Shown in pieces: positions 10,078 to 18,726 of a stretch of 64,000 nt of DNA (positions are counted from its first letter, which is position 1; every line of letters begins with the position of its first letter). A program made the translations under genes and the position numbers. The notes beneath the pieces were generated by a model. The model was given only the letters and a program-made list of their open reading frames with translations. It made no database searches and was not told the DNA's origin. The stretch spans positions 186,001-250,000 of the forward strand of contig NZ_PVBN01000001.1 of the NCBI RefSeq assembly GCF_002968635.1. Direction: 5' to 3'. The DNA is from Neorhizobium alkalisoli. Lineage in GTDB: Bacteria; Pseudomonadota; Alphaproteobacteria; Rhizobiales; Rhizobiaceae.

Positions 10078-10911
10078 TTGTCTGATTCTGGAGGCGGCCA
10101 AGTTGAGGCCGGTTTGGGTATTGGTTTCGCGCGCGTTCTTGCCGGCGCTACTTCATTCAAAGACAGCGGTATTGCAAATATCAGCGAAACTTATCGTGGC
10201 CAGATTTATACAGCGGATCATGAGACGCGATTTGCCATAATAAAGGACATCCCGGCGAGGGAGTTAGCCAATGAAATTATGGCCGCAGCGGCAGCGGTAG
10301 CATTGGGTTTGCCTGTCCCGCCTGCGTATCTTGCCTTCATCCCTGAGGGTGATCTTGAAGTAAAATATGCGCCACGTATCGAGGGCGGGTACATTTTATT
10401 CGCAAGTGGTGATGTCGCCTCGCCATCAGTGGCTAGCCTTGTAAGCAAAACGACATTCTCACCGGCCTCAATTCGAAAGATTGTAGAAATCCTGCTAGGG
10501 GGCGATCTCGCAGGAGTCTACGAATTCGATACATGGAGCGCCAACATTGATCGCCACCCTGGCAATATCCTTTTGTCAGGAAGTGGATCATTCTGGTTGA
10601 TTGACCAGGGCTACTGTTTTTCTGGGCCTAATTGGGCTCCTGCTGATTTGGTTGCATCTGCCGCTTTTACCAATCGACTAAAGAACTGGGTAACGCCATA
10701 TCTTTCCAAAGATGAAGTGGATCAGTTGATAGCCGCAATCGGTGCGATATGTGCGAAAGCCGAGAACGTTGATCTTAGGGAAGTCGGCAAACGCGGACGC
10801 ATTCCTGACTTGATTGGGAATGATGATTTTGAAGCGCTTTTGGCATTTCTAACCGATCGACTTCCAGAAGTAAGACGGTTGACCGCGGATGCTTTAGGAC
10901 GACTGATGTGA
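10078..10911 (+). CDS. HipA-like kinase family protein (HipA_2 type), 277 aa, TTG start
   Basis: Small stand-alone kinase fold related to HipA toxins. Visible kinase elements: Lys56 in FAIIKDI, Glu66 in ANEIMAAAA, catalytic-loop Asp158 and Asn163 in NIDRHPGN, and the DFG-equivalent Asp176 in LIDQG. All needed residues are intact, so it is probably active. Its length fits the short HipA_2 family and is well below full HipA (~440 aa). TTG 10078 follows GGGGGAGC by 4-5 nt; no better ATG exists. It overlaps the next gene by 4 nt (ATGA), so the two are translationally coupled. AT content is higher and codon use differs from the flanking fad and SRAP genes, which suggests acquisition. Confidence 0.78.
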   Translation: MSDSGGGQVEAGLGIGFARVLAGATSFKDSGIANISETYRGQIYTADHETRFAIIKDIPARELANEIMAAAAAVALGLPVPPAYLAFIPEGDLEVKYAPRIEGGYILFASGDVASPSVASLVSKTTFSPASIRKIVEILLGGDLAGVYEFDTWSANIDRHPGNILLSGSGSFWLIDQGYCFSGPNWAPADLVASAAFTNRLKNWVTPYLSKDEVDQLIAAIGAICAKAENVDLREVGKRGRIPDLIGNDDFEALLAFLTDRLPEVRRLTADALGRLM

Positions 10912-11840
10912 ACGCTCTGGACAAAACGATATTTCCGCAACCCCGAAGCGGCTTTGTGAGGGCAAAGCGCGCTGCGGTTATATTTCGCCCTATCATCGGG
11001 TCAGTTGAGCAATTGGTCATCGGTGCGATCGCATATGATGGGCAGAGCGCCCATCTCGCTCGGGCTAACCGCCTTAATCGTCTCCAGTGCTTTTACGATG
11101 ATCACGCCACCGGTGCCATCTTAGCAATCGAACTGGCGCTTGAGGAACTGGCACTAGATTTGGCTGCTGACCCCATTCTGGCGTCTGGTGAATATCTTGC
11201 CGCTATGTCCGGCATAGCCATTGGTCCCTCGCATGACGCGGAAGGCGTGTCTTTAGAGATTATCGCTTCATCATGGTTAGCGGGCATGTCGTCTGTTTAT
11301 GTGCCGGAAATATCCAACGGTGCGCTTGTAAAGCTAGCAATAGCAGGACGCGATCTCGAAGAGCCTCAGGCATTTGACCGCGCCTCTGATCGGTTGGGCC
11401 AGCTCTTACTCAATTACGTAGGAGAAAAGCAGCCAAAGCTGATCGACGCGTTTAGCGAAGAAATTCGAGTACAGGCTCGCCGTCGAAGAGGGAGTGCCCA
11501 CAGCGTATTTATTGATTTCGCTGGTTCAAAGATCGTAGCGAACTTTGGAATCCTTTCCACAAGTGGTTACGCAGCTTCGATTGATCGCATTAAGCGTAGA
11601 ATGTGGGATTTGAAAATTTCTCGCGATGACGAGCGAGCCGGTTTCTTCGGCCGAAACCATGAAATGCTCGTGCAACATCCGCCAGAGAATGACCCTCAAC
11701 TGGCGCAGCGACAGGTTGACAAGATTATGGAAAGTATCCGCGAGCTTGAGAGGCAAGCTGATCAGGAAGAAATTCGCTTCCGACCGATGACGACAGTTGA
11801 GCAAATCGGCGACCACCTGATGAAGAGCGAAGCAGCGTGA
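10908..11840 (+). CDS. Unknown partner of HipA-like kinase (possible DUF3037-like N-terminus), 310 aa
   Basis: Start ATG 10908 overlaps the stop of the kinase gene (ATGA), a strong sign of paired function. The first ~90 residues (AAVIFRPIIGSVEQLVIGAIAYDG..) loosely resemble DUF3037, a family often found next to short HipA-like kinases; this is recognition by eye. The rest has no motif I can name. The C-terminal ~60 residues are highly charged (ERQADQEEIRF) and may be helical. There is no signal peptide or membrane segment. It could be the substrate, antidote or target adaptor of the kinase. Confidence 0.6.
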   Translation: MNALDKTIFPQPRSGFVRAKRAAVIFRPIIGSVEQLVIGAIAYDGQSAHLARANRLNRLQCFYDDHATGAILAIELALEELALDLAADPILASGEYLAAMSGIAIGPSHDAEGVSLEIIASSWLAGMSSVYVPEISNGALVKLAIAGRDLEEPQAFDRASDRLGQLLLNYVGEKQPKLIDAFSEEIRVQARRRRGSAHSVFIDFAGSKIVANFGILSTSGYAASIDRIKRRMWDLKISRDDERAGFFGRNHEMLVQHPPENDPQLAQRQVDKIMESIRELERQADQEEIRFRPMTTVEQIGDHLMKSEAA

Positions 11841-11940
11841 GCAGATTGGCAGTCATGGTTGAGGATCAAAGTAATTAGGAGCAGCAGGTAGGGCACTTCT
11901 GATGCTTCAATTACTTACCTCCTCGCCCTACCTTCCCCCC

Positions 11941-12552
11941 ATGTGCAACGACTACGAACAACACATCCGCTATGCGGAATACCGCAAGGCGATGGAGGAG
12001 CGGGCGCTTCGGGTGCCGGACCACGAGAGCGAACTGGCGCTGCCTCAGGCCGATGACATCCGCATCGGCGATACCGGCCCGGTGATGCGGCTTACGGAAG
12101 ACGAGGCGGTCGAGCTTTTCCCGATGACCTTCGGTTTTCCGCCGCCAGAGGCTAAAGGGGGAAACAGGAAGGGCGGGCCGGTCTTCAACTTCCGCTCGGA
12201 AGGCCGCAGCTTTGCGGCAAGCCGCCGCTGCCTCATCCCGGCCTCGGCCTTTTTCGAATTTACCGGCACCAGATATCCGAAGGCGAAACACCGCTTCACG
12301 CTCACCGGCGCGCCGTTCCTGGCGATCGCCGGCCTCTGGCGGGAGGGGCAAGGAAACAAGCCGCCCGCCTTCACCATGCTGACCACCACGCCGGGTCCGG
12401 ATGTCGCGCCCATCCACAACCGCCAGGTCGTGGTGCTGCGGCCCGAAGACTGGGGCCACTGGCTGCATCTGACAAAGCCCGAAAGCGAACTTCTGCGGCC
12501 GCTGCCCGAAGGCTCGCTCGCGGTGGAAGAGGTGCGCGGCGGCAGCGATTGA
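11941..12552 (+). CDS. SOS response-associated peptidase / SRAP family (YedK/HMCES-like), 203 aa
   Basis: SRAP proteins crosslink to abasic sites in single-stranded DNA through the N-terminal Cys2 after Met removal. That requirement fixes the start at ATG 11941 (MCNDYEQ) and not at an upstream in-frame ATG at 11902. Key residues are present: Cys2, Asn83 (FNFR), Glu106 (SAFFEFTG) and His159 (PIHNRQVVV). Length is typical. It lies downstream of the HipA-like pair but in GC-rich, host-like sequence, about 100 bp away. Confidence 0.92.
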   Translation: MCNDYEQHIRYAEYRKAMEERALRVPDHESELALPQADDIRIGDTGPVMRLTEDEAVELFPMTFGFPPPEAKGGNRKGGPVFNFRSEGRSFAASRRCLIPASAFFEFTGTRYPKAKHRFTLTGAPFLAIAGLWREGQGNKPPAFTMLTTTPGPDVAPIHNRQVVVLRPEDWGHWLHLTKPESELLRPLPEGSLAVEEVRGGSD

Positions 12553-12620
12553 GAGGGTAGTCTTCTGTCGCACCGGCGTACGGTTCCAGTTTTCAATGTG
12601 AAGGTGGCGCACCCCCTTCG

Positions 12621-12772
12621 GCCCTGCCGGGCATCTCCCCCTCAAGGGGGGAGATCACAAGCGGCGTGGCTTTCCCGCCTCGCCCCCTATCCGCCTGTGG
12701 GACAGTCCTTGTTTGGGGAAGCCGGCGCGCCCAGCCGATCTCCCCACCTGTGGGGGAGATGCCCGGCAGGGC
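12621..12772. repeat. 152-bp element with 20-bp terminal inverted repeats
   Basis: GCCCTGCCGGGCATCTCCCC (12621-12640) is exactly inverted at 12753-12772. Inner hairpins ATCTCCCCC/GGGGGGAGAT (12633-12655) and ATCTCCCC/GGGGGAGAT (12738-12760) overlap the termini. The core has no ORF. This is a second family of rhizobial palindromic element, distinct in its ATCTCCCC core from the CTTCTCCCC copies near 6.2 and 7.6 kb. A MITE-like origin is possible; no target duplication was identified. Confidence 0.75.
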
Positions 12773-12903
12773 AGAGGGGGGCGGCAGCCCGCGTCGGCAG
12801 CGATTGGCGGAGAAAAATCCGGCCGCGCACTGCTAGATCAATAATTTAATCTCTTCCTTATCCCCGTCCTCCAAACCCATGCCTACAATCCCCCCGCTTC
12901 CGT

Positions 12904-13228
12904 CGCCGGAGTGTTTCGCGAGACGTTCGCGGGCAGGCGGGAGCCGGCGCTTTCATCAAAACCGTAACGTGCGGGGACGGTGGAAGAGGTGAAAGCCATG
13001 AAGTGCTCGTCGAAAGACGAACATTCCTATCAAGCCTCCCCCTGGCCGCCGGGCCGGGTTCGGTTGAGCCGTCCAAGTGGCAGGGTTTCCCGAAAGGAGA
13101 CCGCAAATGAAGCCACGCAGCGGGGCGAGGTGATCACCTGTAGGGACCGGAAGTCCCGAAAAGACGCCGAAGGCCACGCGAATGCGGAGCCACACTATAC
13201 AATTCCAATGAGGTTCCGCATTCGTGTG
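12904..13228 (+). ncRNA. Candidate structured non-coding RNA or leader (unrecognised)
   Basis: A run of hairpins on the plus strand: CGCCGG/CCGGCG (12904-12909/12944-12949) enclosing CGCGA-gacgt-TCGCG; TCGTC-GAAA-GACGA (13007-13020); GTGGC/GCCAC (13077-13081/13112-13116) enclosing GGTTTCC-cgaaa-GGAGACC (13084-13102); AGGT-GATC-ACCT (13128-13139); GGGAC-cggaa-GTCCC (13143-13157); and a 14-bp stem 13175-13188/13215-13228 with one G-U pair. The GNRA-type GAAA loop points to the plus strand. I do not recognise RNase P, tmRNA, SRP, 6S or any riboswitch. It ends 75 nt before the ATG at 13303 and may be that gene's leader. The whole 12553-13302 gap otherwise holds only the repeat at 12621-12772. Confidence 0.5.
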
Positions 13229-13302
13229 GGCTCTCCGTACCAGCAAGCCACGGACCGACCCGGTTGCGTGAACGAAAAGACATGCCCGGAAGGAAGTGAG
13301 CG

Positions 13303-13695
13303 ATGGCATTGAGCGAGGCGGAATGGAAACGCAGAGAGGAAGAGGAGGATGCCGAGCCCTGGTATTTTGGCATGACGTGGGGCGAGTTCCGTCGGCTGCC
13401 TGAGCGGCAGCAGCAGGAAATACAGCAAAGGGTAAGCCAATTCGGCGCCACCCATGTCGGCTTCTGGAAGGATTGCAGCTTAAGCAAGTGCCGGCGTGCA
13501 AAACGCTGCGTCGGCTTTCTCACTGACGCTCAATACAAGGCCGGCTACAACGACGCCTATCCGCCTTGCGCCCGCAAGGAAGAGGCAAGGCGCGCGAAAA
13601 TCTACTACGAAGGCCTCTGCAAGCTTTTTCCACCTGCAGACGACGGGCCGAAATATGACGGCCGCAAGGAAACGGAGGACCCGTACCAATGGTAG
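13303..13695 (+). CDS. Hypothetical protein with C-x4-C-x4-C motif, 130 aa
   Basis: ATG 13303 follows GGAAGTGAGCG. The N-terminal 50 residues are acidic and charged (KRREEEEDAEPWYFG, RLPERQQQEIQQR). The middle carries WKDCSLSKCRRAKRC and a later PPC, a Cys/Arg pattern I associate with small alphaproteobacterial proteins of unknown function. The cysteines could bind a metal. No signal peptide or membrane segment. Codon use is host-like, which supports it being real. It lies directly downstream of the structured tract at 12904-13228. Confidence 0.65.
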   Translation: MALSEAEWKRREEEEDAEPWYFGMTWGEFRRLPERQQQEIQQRVSQFGATHVGFWKDCSLSKCRRAKRCVGFLTDAQYKAGYNDAYPPCARKEEARRAKIYYEGLCKLFPPADDGPKYDGRKETEDPYQW

Positions 13696-13810
13696 CGTAA
13701 GCCGCTGCCTGCGGTAAAACGGCTTCGGCGGCGTGCCTTTAGCCTCCGCGTTGAACCAAATGGCGTTTCCACGGGTTGAAGGGAACAAGCCGAACAAGGG
13801 GCGCGCCGCC

Positions 13811-15112
13811 GTGGATCTCATGCCGATGATCGAGGAGCTGGAAGCCTGGCTCAGGACCTTTGTTCTGAGCGAATGGACGCTTTATCAGCTTGGGATCATC
13901 GCGGTCGGCTTCGTTCTCTCATCCTTCCTCGCGTCGCGCACCGAACCGGTCTTCGAAGCCCGCGCCCGCCGCATCAAGGGAAATCCGGATCTTCTCAGGG
14001 TCATCATCGCCTTCATGCGGCGCCTCAGATGGCTCTACCTCGTCCTGTGGTTATGGATTGCCCATGCGGCGCTCGCGCCGAGAACCTGGCCGTCGCAGCG
14101 CTGGCTGCTTGGTACGGTCCTGACGCTGGTCGCCGCCTGGTTTGCGGTCGCCGTCCTCACCAAGATCATCCGCAACCCGACCCTGTCGCGGCTGGTGGCG
14201 ATCGTCAGCTGGGCCTATGTCGCGGTTTACGCGATCGGCCTCGACGGACCGCTGATTTCGGCCATGGACGGTGCGGCGATCACGCTCGGCGCCGTGCGGC
14301 TCTCGCTGCTCGTCATCGTCAAGGCGATCGTGCTGGCGGTCGCGCTCGTCTGGCTCGCGGTGCTTTTCGGAAACGTGCTCGGCCATTGGGTGCAGCGCTC
14401 GAGCGACCTCTCGCCGTCCTTCAAGGTGCTGATCACCAAGCTGATCAAGATCAGCCTTATCGTCGTCGCCGGCGCGGTCGCGCTGTCGGCCACCGGTATC
14501 GATCTGACGGCGCTTACCATCTTTTCCGGCGCCGTGGGGGTGGGCGTCGGTTTCGGGCTTCAGAAAGTGGTGTCGAACTTCATATCGGGGATCATCATCC
14601 TCCTCGACAAGTCGATCAAGCCCGGCGACACCATCACGCTCGGGGATACGTTCGGGTCGATCCGGGATCTGCGCTCCCGCTTCGTCTCCGTCATCACCCG
14701 CGACGGCAAGGAATATCTCATTCCCAACGAGGATTTCATCTCCCAGCAGGTGGTCAACTGGTCCTTCTCCAGCGATTATGTCCGCATCGATGTCGATTTC
14801 GGCACGTCCTATGACAGCGACCCGCACGAGGTGATGCGGATCGCCATCGAGACCGCCTCCGCCGTCCCGCGCGTTGCCAACAACTATAAGCCGCCCGTCT
14901 GCTGGCTCACCGCCTTCGGCGCCTCGTCGCTCGATTTCCGCCTGCGCTTCTGGATTTCCGACCCCGCCAACGGCCTCACCAACATCCGCGGAGAAGTGCT
15001 GCTGGCGCTCTGGGATGCCTTCAAGACATCCGGCATCGACATACCCTTCCCGCACCGGGAGATCATCATGAAGACACCGGTGGAATTCAGCCGTGGCCGG
15101 GGAGAGAAATGA
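13811..15112 (+). CDS. MscS-family mechanosensitive ion channel, 433 aa
   Basis: Predicted inner-membrane tension-gated channel. Several membrane helices precede the pore-lining segment AVGVGVGFGLQKVVSNFISGI (about residues 245-265), the MscS signature. The beta domain follows (DTITLGDTFGSIRDLRSRF, LIPNEDFISQQVVNWSF) and then the C-terminal alpha/beta domain. GTG 13811 is chosen because AAGGGG lies 9 nt upstream; ATG 13820 and GTG 13733 are in-frame alternatives. It has about 140 residues more than E. coli MscS, mostly as extra N-terminal helices. It is convergent with the lipoprotein gene, with 14 nt between stops. Confidence 0.9.
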   Translation: MDLMPMIEELEAWLRTFVLSEWTLYQLGIIAVGFVLSSFLASRTEPVFEARARRIKGNPDLLRVIIAFMRRLRWLYLVLWLWIAHAALAPRTWPSQRWLLGTVLTLVAAWFAVAVLTKIIRNPTLSRLVAIVSWAYVAVYAIGLDGPLISAMDGAAITLGAVRLSLLVIVKAIVLAVALVWLAVLFGNVLGHWVQRSSDLSPSFKVLITKLIKISLIVVAGAVALSATGIDLTALTIFSGAVGVGVGFGLQKVVSNFISGIIILLDKSIKPGDTITLGDTFGSIRDLRSRFVSVITRDGKEYLIPNEDFISQQVVNWSFSSDYVRIDVDFGTSYDSDPHEVMRIAIETASAVPRVANNYKPPVCWLTAFGASSLDFRLRFWISDPANGLTNIRGEVLLALWDAFKTSGIDIPFPHREIIMKTPVEFSRGRGEK

Positions 15113-15126
15113 TTTCGCGATACCGC

Positions 15127-15678
15127 TCAGTTCACCGCAGGCGCGGAAGGCTCGCCCCAGCTGGAGATCGGCTGGCCCGCCTTGGTCGCCACCTGGCTGT
15201 CGTAGAGCGCCAGCGAAGCCTGCAACTGCCGCATGTCGCTGCAGCGGTTGATGATGCCGCCGATATATTGCACGCAGTCGCTTGCCGTTCCCTGCACCGA
15301 ACCGGTCGCCCAATCCCTGACGATCCCGTCGGCGCCGACCAGGAAATAGGAAAGCCGGTTGTTCTGCGAAACGCTCGAACTGCCGACCAGGCCGGCGAAA
15401 TTCGTGCCCCTCTCGGTCTTGGCGCCCGGCGCCATATGCCGGTAGATCGTCATGCCGTTTGCAAGCGGCGTCGATCCGATCATCGGTCCGAACGTCGCTT
15501 CCGAGCCGGAAAGCCGCGCCATCGGCGACTGGCCGAGATTGGCGACCTCCTGATAGGGCTTGCCCATCGCATAGCTGGTGAACGAGCGGTTGGCGGCACT
15601 CTCCGCCTTTTCCGCAACCTGAGAACACCCCGCCAGAGCGATGGCGAGGCCGATCGAAAGAATTGCCGCAAAACGCAT
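15127..15678 (-). CDS. Predicted lipoprotein, 183 aa
   Basis: The N-terminus MRFAAILSIGLAIALAGCSQ is a lipoprotein signal with a good lipobox (LAGC; acylated Cys about residue 18). The mature part contains YFLVGADGIVRDWATG, a beta-rich pattern seen in small outer-membrane lipoproteins such as the BamE/SmpA-like fold, and two further cysteines (SDCVQ, NRCSD) that could form a disulfide. Function unknown. It reads toward the MscS gene. Confidence 0.82.
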   Translation of the reverse strand: MRFAAILSIGLAIALAGCSQVAEKAESAANRSFTSYAMGKPYQEVANLGQSPMARLSGSEATFGPMIGSTPLANGMTIYRHMAPGAKTERGTNFAGLVGSSSVSQNNRLSYFLVGADGIVRDWATGSVQGTASDCVQYIGGIINRCSDMRQLQASLALYDSQVATKAGQPISSWGEPSAPAVN

Positions 15679-15806
15679 GCCGAACCCCTTTGCCGGCTGC
15701 CGCCATGTTCCGGAACCCCATAGGCTCCCGTCGCCATGCGGCCGCCGCTATCCCCTTTACCCGCCCTCTTTGCTAGCAGATTTCCAGGATTTGGAAAGCG
15801 GGCGCA

Positions 15807-17090
15807 TCACGCCTTATCGAGCGCCATGGTGAGGTCGGCGATCAGGTCGTCCGGATGTTCGATGCCGATCGACAGCCGGATGGTACTGTCGAGCACGCCG
15901 ATCTTCTGGCGCACATCCGCCGGCACGCCGGAATGCGTCATCGTCGCCGGGTGGCTCGCGAGCGATTCCGTGCCGCCGAGGCTCACCGCCAGCTTGAAGA
16001 TCGCGAGTGCATTCAGGAACCGGAAGGAGGCCGGCTGCCCGCCCTTGATGTCGAAGGAGAAGGTCGATCCGCCGCCGGTGCATTGCCGTGCGAAAACCTG
16101 TCCGGTCGGCGACTGAGGGTCGTCGAATGGCAGGTAGTGCAGCTTTTCCACCCGCGGATGGCTCTGCAGGAATTCGGCGACTGCGGCCGCATTGGCATTC
16201 GCCTTTTCCATGCGGATCGACAGCGTCTCCAGACTGCGGCCAAGCATCCAGCAGGAATGCGGGTCGAGCTGGGTGCCGATCGCCCCGCGCAGCGCCTTCA
16301 CCTGCTTGATGACAGCCTTGGAGCCGAGCGCCGCGCCGGCGATCAGGTCCGAATGGCCGCCGACATATTTGGTCAGCGAATAAAGCGAGATATCGGCGCC
16401 GTGCTCGATCGGTCGCTGGAAGACCGGGCCGAGCAGGGTATTATCGCAGGCAATGATCGGCAGATGCCCCTGCGTCTCCCAGATAGTCTCCGCGACGCGG
16501 CGGATCATTGCGACGTCTACGAGGCTGTTGGTCGGGTTTGCCGGCGTCTCGATCAGGATCACCGAAACGCGGCCCCTGGACATCGCCTCTTCCGCCGCGG
16601 CTATCACCGTATCCTCGTTCACCCCGTCCGCGAAGCCGACCGCCGCAACGCCGAAATTGAGGAAGGTTTTCGCCAGCAGCGTTTCGGTGCCGCCATAAAG
16701 CGGCTGCGAGTGGAGAACGCTGTCTCCCGGCCTGACGAAGGTCATCAGGGTGGTGGCGATCGCCGACATGCCGGAGGAAAAGAGCGCGCAGCTTTCAGCC
16801 TGCTCGTAGACCGCCATGCGATCCTCGACGATCTCGCTGTTCGGATGGTTGAAGCGGGAATAGACGAGGCCTGCGCCGGTGCCGGGCGGCGGCTCCTTGC
16901 GACCGGAAACGAAGTCGAAAAAGTCGCGGCCCTCTTCCGCTGATTTGAACACGAATGTGGAGGTCAGAAAGACCGGTGGCTTGACGGCGCCCTCCGAAAG
17001 CTCCGGGTCGTAACCGTAATTCAGCATTTGCGTTTCGGGATGGAGCTTGTGATTGCCGATATGCGTCTTCGAAGGGTGAGGCGCCGTCAT
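15807..17090 (-). CDS. Cystathionine gamma-synthase family PLP enzyme, 427 aa
   Basis: Cys/Met-metabolism PLP-dependent enzyme, acting on cystathionine, homocysteine or methionine substrates. Features: substrate-entry Tyr in [24 protein letters not shown], Asp in [12 protein letters not shown], and the Schiff-base Lys (about 240) in [11 protein letters not shown]. Starts at ATG 17090 with AGGAGACGG upstream. It is slightly longer than MetB (~386 aa) because of an N-terminal extension and an insert near residue 60. Whether it is a synthase or a gamma-lyase cannot be told from these motifs. The gene is divergent from the 17287 dehydrogenase. Confidence 0.9.
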   Translation of the reverse strand: MTAPHPSKTHIGNHKLHPETQMLNYGYDPELSEGAVKPPVFLTSTFVFKSAEEGRDFFDFVSGRKEPPPGTGAGLVYSRFNHPNSEIVEDRMAVYEQAESCALFSSGMSAIATTLMTFVRPGDSVLHSQPLYGGTETLLAKTFLNFGVAAVGFADGVNEDTVIAAAEEAMSRGRVSVILIETPANPTNSLVDVAMIRRVAETIWETQGHLPIIACDNTLLGPVFQRPIEHGADISLYSLTKYVGGHSDLIAGAALGSKAVIKQVKALRGAIGTQLDPHSCWMLGRSLETLSIRMEKANANAAAVAEFLQSHPRVEKLHYLPFDDPQSPTGQVFARQCTGGGSTFSFDIKGGQPASFRFLNALAIFKLAVSLGGTESLASHPATMTHSGVPADVRQKIGVLDSTIRLSIGIEHPDDLIADLTMALDKA

Positions 17091-17286
17091 TTCCGTCTCC
17101 TGCGGATGAGAAATTCTCTCATGGAGATAAGGTGCAAGCCGCCATTCTCAAGCCGCCTTCTGGATGAGACGAAAAGCAAGAAATGTCGGAAGTATGCCGT
17201 TGACCATGCTTGCCGGCGAAGGTTATCACTCGATGCGGTTTCAATGGGAGGATGCCTCGTGAAGTGCCGGGCATCGTTGATCAAAT

Positions 17287-18696
17287 ATGCCGCGTCTCAC
17301 CGCATCCACACCTCTTCCCGCCGATGTGACAACACCCGCCTACGACCGCGCTTCCCTGAAGCCCGGCATCGTTCATCTGGGGCTCGGCGCATTCCACAGG
17401 GCGCACCAGGCCGTCTATACGGATGCGGCGCTGGAAAGGGAGTTCGGCGATTGGGGCATTGTCGGCGTCAGCTTACGTTCGGTCGATATCGTCCATGACC
17501 TGAGAGCCCAGGACGGGCTCTATACGGTGGTCGCCCGCAGCGCGGCCGGCGACAGCGCCCGTGTCGTCGGCTCGGTGGTGAAAGGACTTTCCGGCACCGA
17601 AGACCGGGACGAGATCCTGTCGCTGATGGCCGATCCGGCAACAAAGATCGTCACCATCACCGTCACGGAAAAGGCATACGGCTACGATCCGGGCTCCGGC
17701 GGGCTTGACCGCAAACATCCGTCGGTTGCAGGAGATCTTGCCAATCCGACGGCTCCCGTCGGCGTCGTCGGTTATATCGTCGAGGGGCTCTCCCGCCGCC
17801 ATGCCGCCGGCTTGGCGCCGTTCACGGTGCTTTGCTGCGACAACCTGCCGACCAACGGCCGCATTGTCCGCCGTCTCGTGATCGAAATGGCAGGTGCCCG
17901 CGATCCCGCGCTCGCCAACTGGATCGCTGCGCAGGGCGCCTTTCCCTGCAGCATGGTGGACCGCATTGTGCCGGCTGCCACGGAAGAAACCCGTGAGCGC
18001 GCCGAAAAGCTGCTCGGCGCCGCGGACAAGCTGGCGCTCGATACCGAACCTTTCCTGCAATGGGTGATCGAGGACCACTTCATTTCCGGTCGGCCGAAAT
18101 GGGAGGCGGGCGGCGCGCTTTTCGTTGACGATGTCGAGCCTTACGAGAAGATGAAGCTCCGGCTGCTCAACGGTACCCATTCGCTGATGGCCTATCTCGG
18201 GCAGTTGAAAAGGTTGGAATATATCCGCGACGTCATGGCCGTGCCGGAATACCGGGCGCTTGCGCAGCAGCACATGGATGCCGCCGCCAGGACGCTCGAT
18301 CCGGTGCCGGGCATCGATCTTAAAGCCTATATGGCGGAACTGATGGAGCGCTTTGAGAATCCGACGGTTGCCCACAAGACGAAGCAGATCGCCATGGACG
18401 GTAGCCAGAAACTGCCGCAGCGCATCTTTGCCGGCGCGGTGGAAGATCTGGCCGCCGGTCGCGATGCGGGCACGAGCGCTTTCGTAACCGCCCTGTGGAT
18501 TGCCTATGCCAAGCGCACGCCGGATATCGACGATCCGCGCCGCGAGGAGCTTCGTACGGCTGCAGCCAAGTCCGCCGACAGCGACCCTTCGGCTACGTTC
18601 TTCGATCTCCCGGGCCTTTTTCCGCAGGCTCTCACAGAGAATAGCGCATGGCGCGCGCGGGTGAATGCGGAGCTTGAAAAGCTGAACGCCGGCTGA
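17287..18696 (+). CDS. Mannitol dehydrogenase family protein (fructuronate reductase / D-mannonate oxidoreductase type), 469 aa
   Basis: NAD(P)-dependent long-chain polyol/aldonate dehydrogenase. The N-terminal Rossmann motif is IVHLGLGAFHRAHQA. The C-terminal catalytic region contains KMKLRLLNGTHSLMAYLG with the family Lys/Asn/His cluster. Length fits UxuB and mannitol dehydrogenases (~480 aa). Its position next to the deoxy-sugar operon, convergent with fucD across a shared terminator, suggests sugar-acid catabolism, but the substrate cannot be decided from sequence. Confidence 0.85.
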   Translation: MPRLTASTPLPADVTTPAYDRASLKPGIVHLGLGAFHRAHQAVYTDAALEREFGDWGIVGVSLRSVDIVHDLRAQDGLYTVVARSAAGDSARVVGSVVKGLSGTEDRDEILSLMADPATKIVTITVTEKAYGYDPGSGGLDRKHPSVAGDLANPTAPVGVVGYIVEGLSRRHAAGLAPFTVLCCDNLPTNGRIVRRLVIEMAGARDPALANWIAAQGAFPCSMVDRIVPAATEETRERAEKLLGAADKLALDTEPFLQWVIEDHFISGRPKWEAGGALFVDDVEPYEKMKLRLLNGTHSLMAYLGQLKRLEYIRDVMAVPEYRALAQQHMDAAARTLDPVPGIDLKAYMAELMERFENPTVAHKTKQIAMDGSQKLPQRIFAGAVEDLAAGRDAGTSAFVTALWIAYAKRTPDIDDPRREELRTAAAKSADSDPSATFFDLPGLFPQALTENSAWRARVNAELEKLNAG

Positions 18697-18711
18697 TGCC
18701 GGCGTTCGTTT
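18684..18711. terminator. Bidirectional hairpin between convergent genes
   Basis: A perfect 10-bp stem GAACGCCGGC-TGAT-GCCGGCGTTC (18684-18707) overlaps the stop of the mannitol-dehydrogenase gene and is followed by GTTT. It lies 16 bp before the end of the convergent fucD gene. The T-run is short, so termination may be modest. Confidence 0.55.
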
Positions 18712-18726
18712 AGCTCTCTTTGTGTG

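Noticed and set aside
12904-13228. Assignment of the hairpin tract to 6S RNA, RNase P, tmRNA or SRP RNA
   Set aside because: The upstream part faintly recalls 6S RNA, but the diagnostic core sequences of these RNAs were not found and the gene context does not fit.
12980-13312. 110-codon plus frame in the 12.6-13.3 kb gap
   Set aside because: Weak ribosome site, no coherent protein features, and it coincides with the hairpin-rich tract; an RNA fits better.
14051-15721. 556-codon minus-strand frame
   Set aside because: Overlaps MscS in antisense and the lipoprotein gene in the wrong frame.
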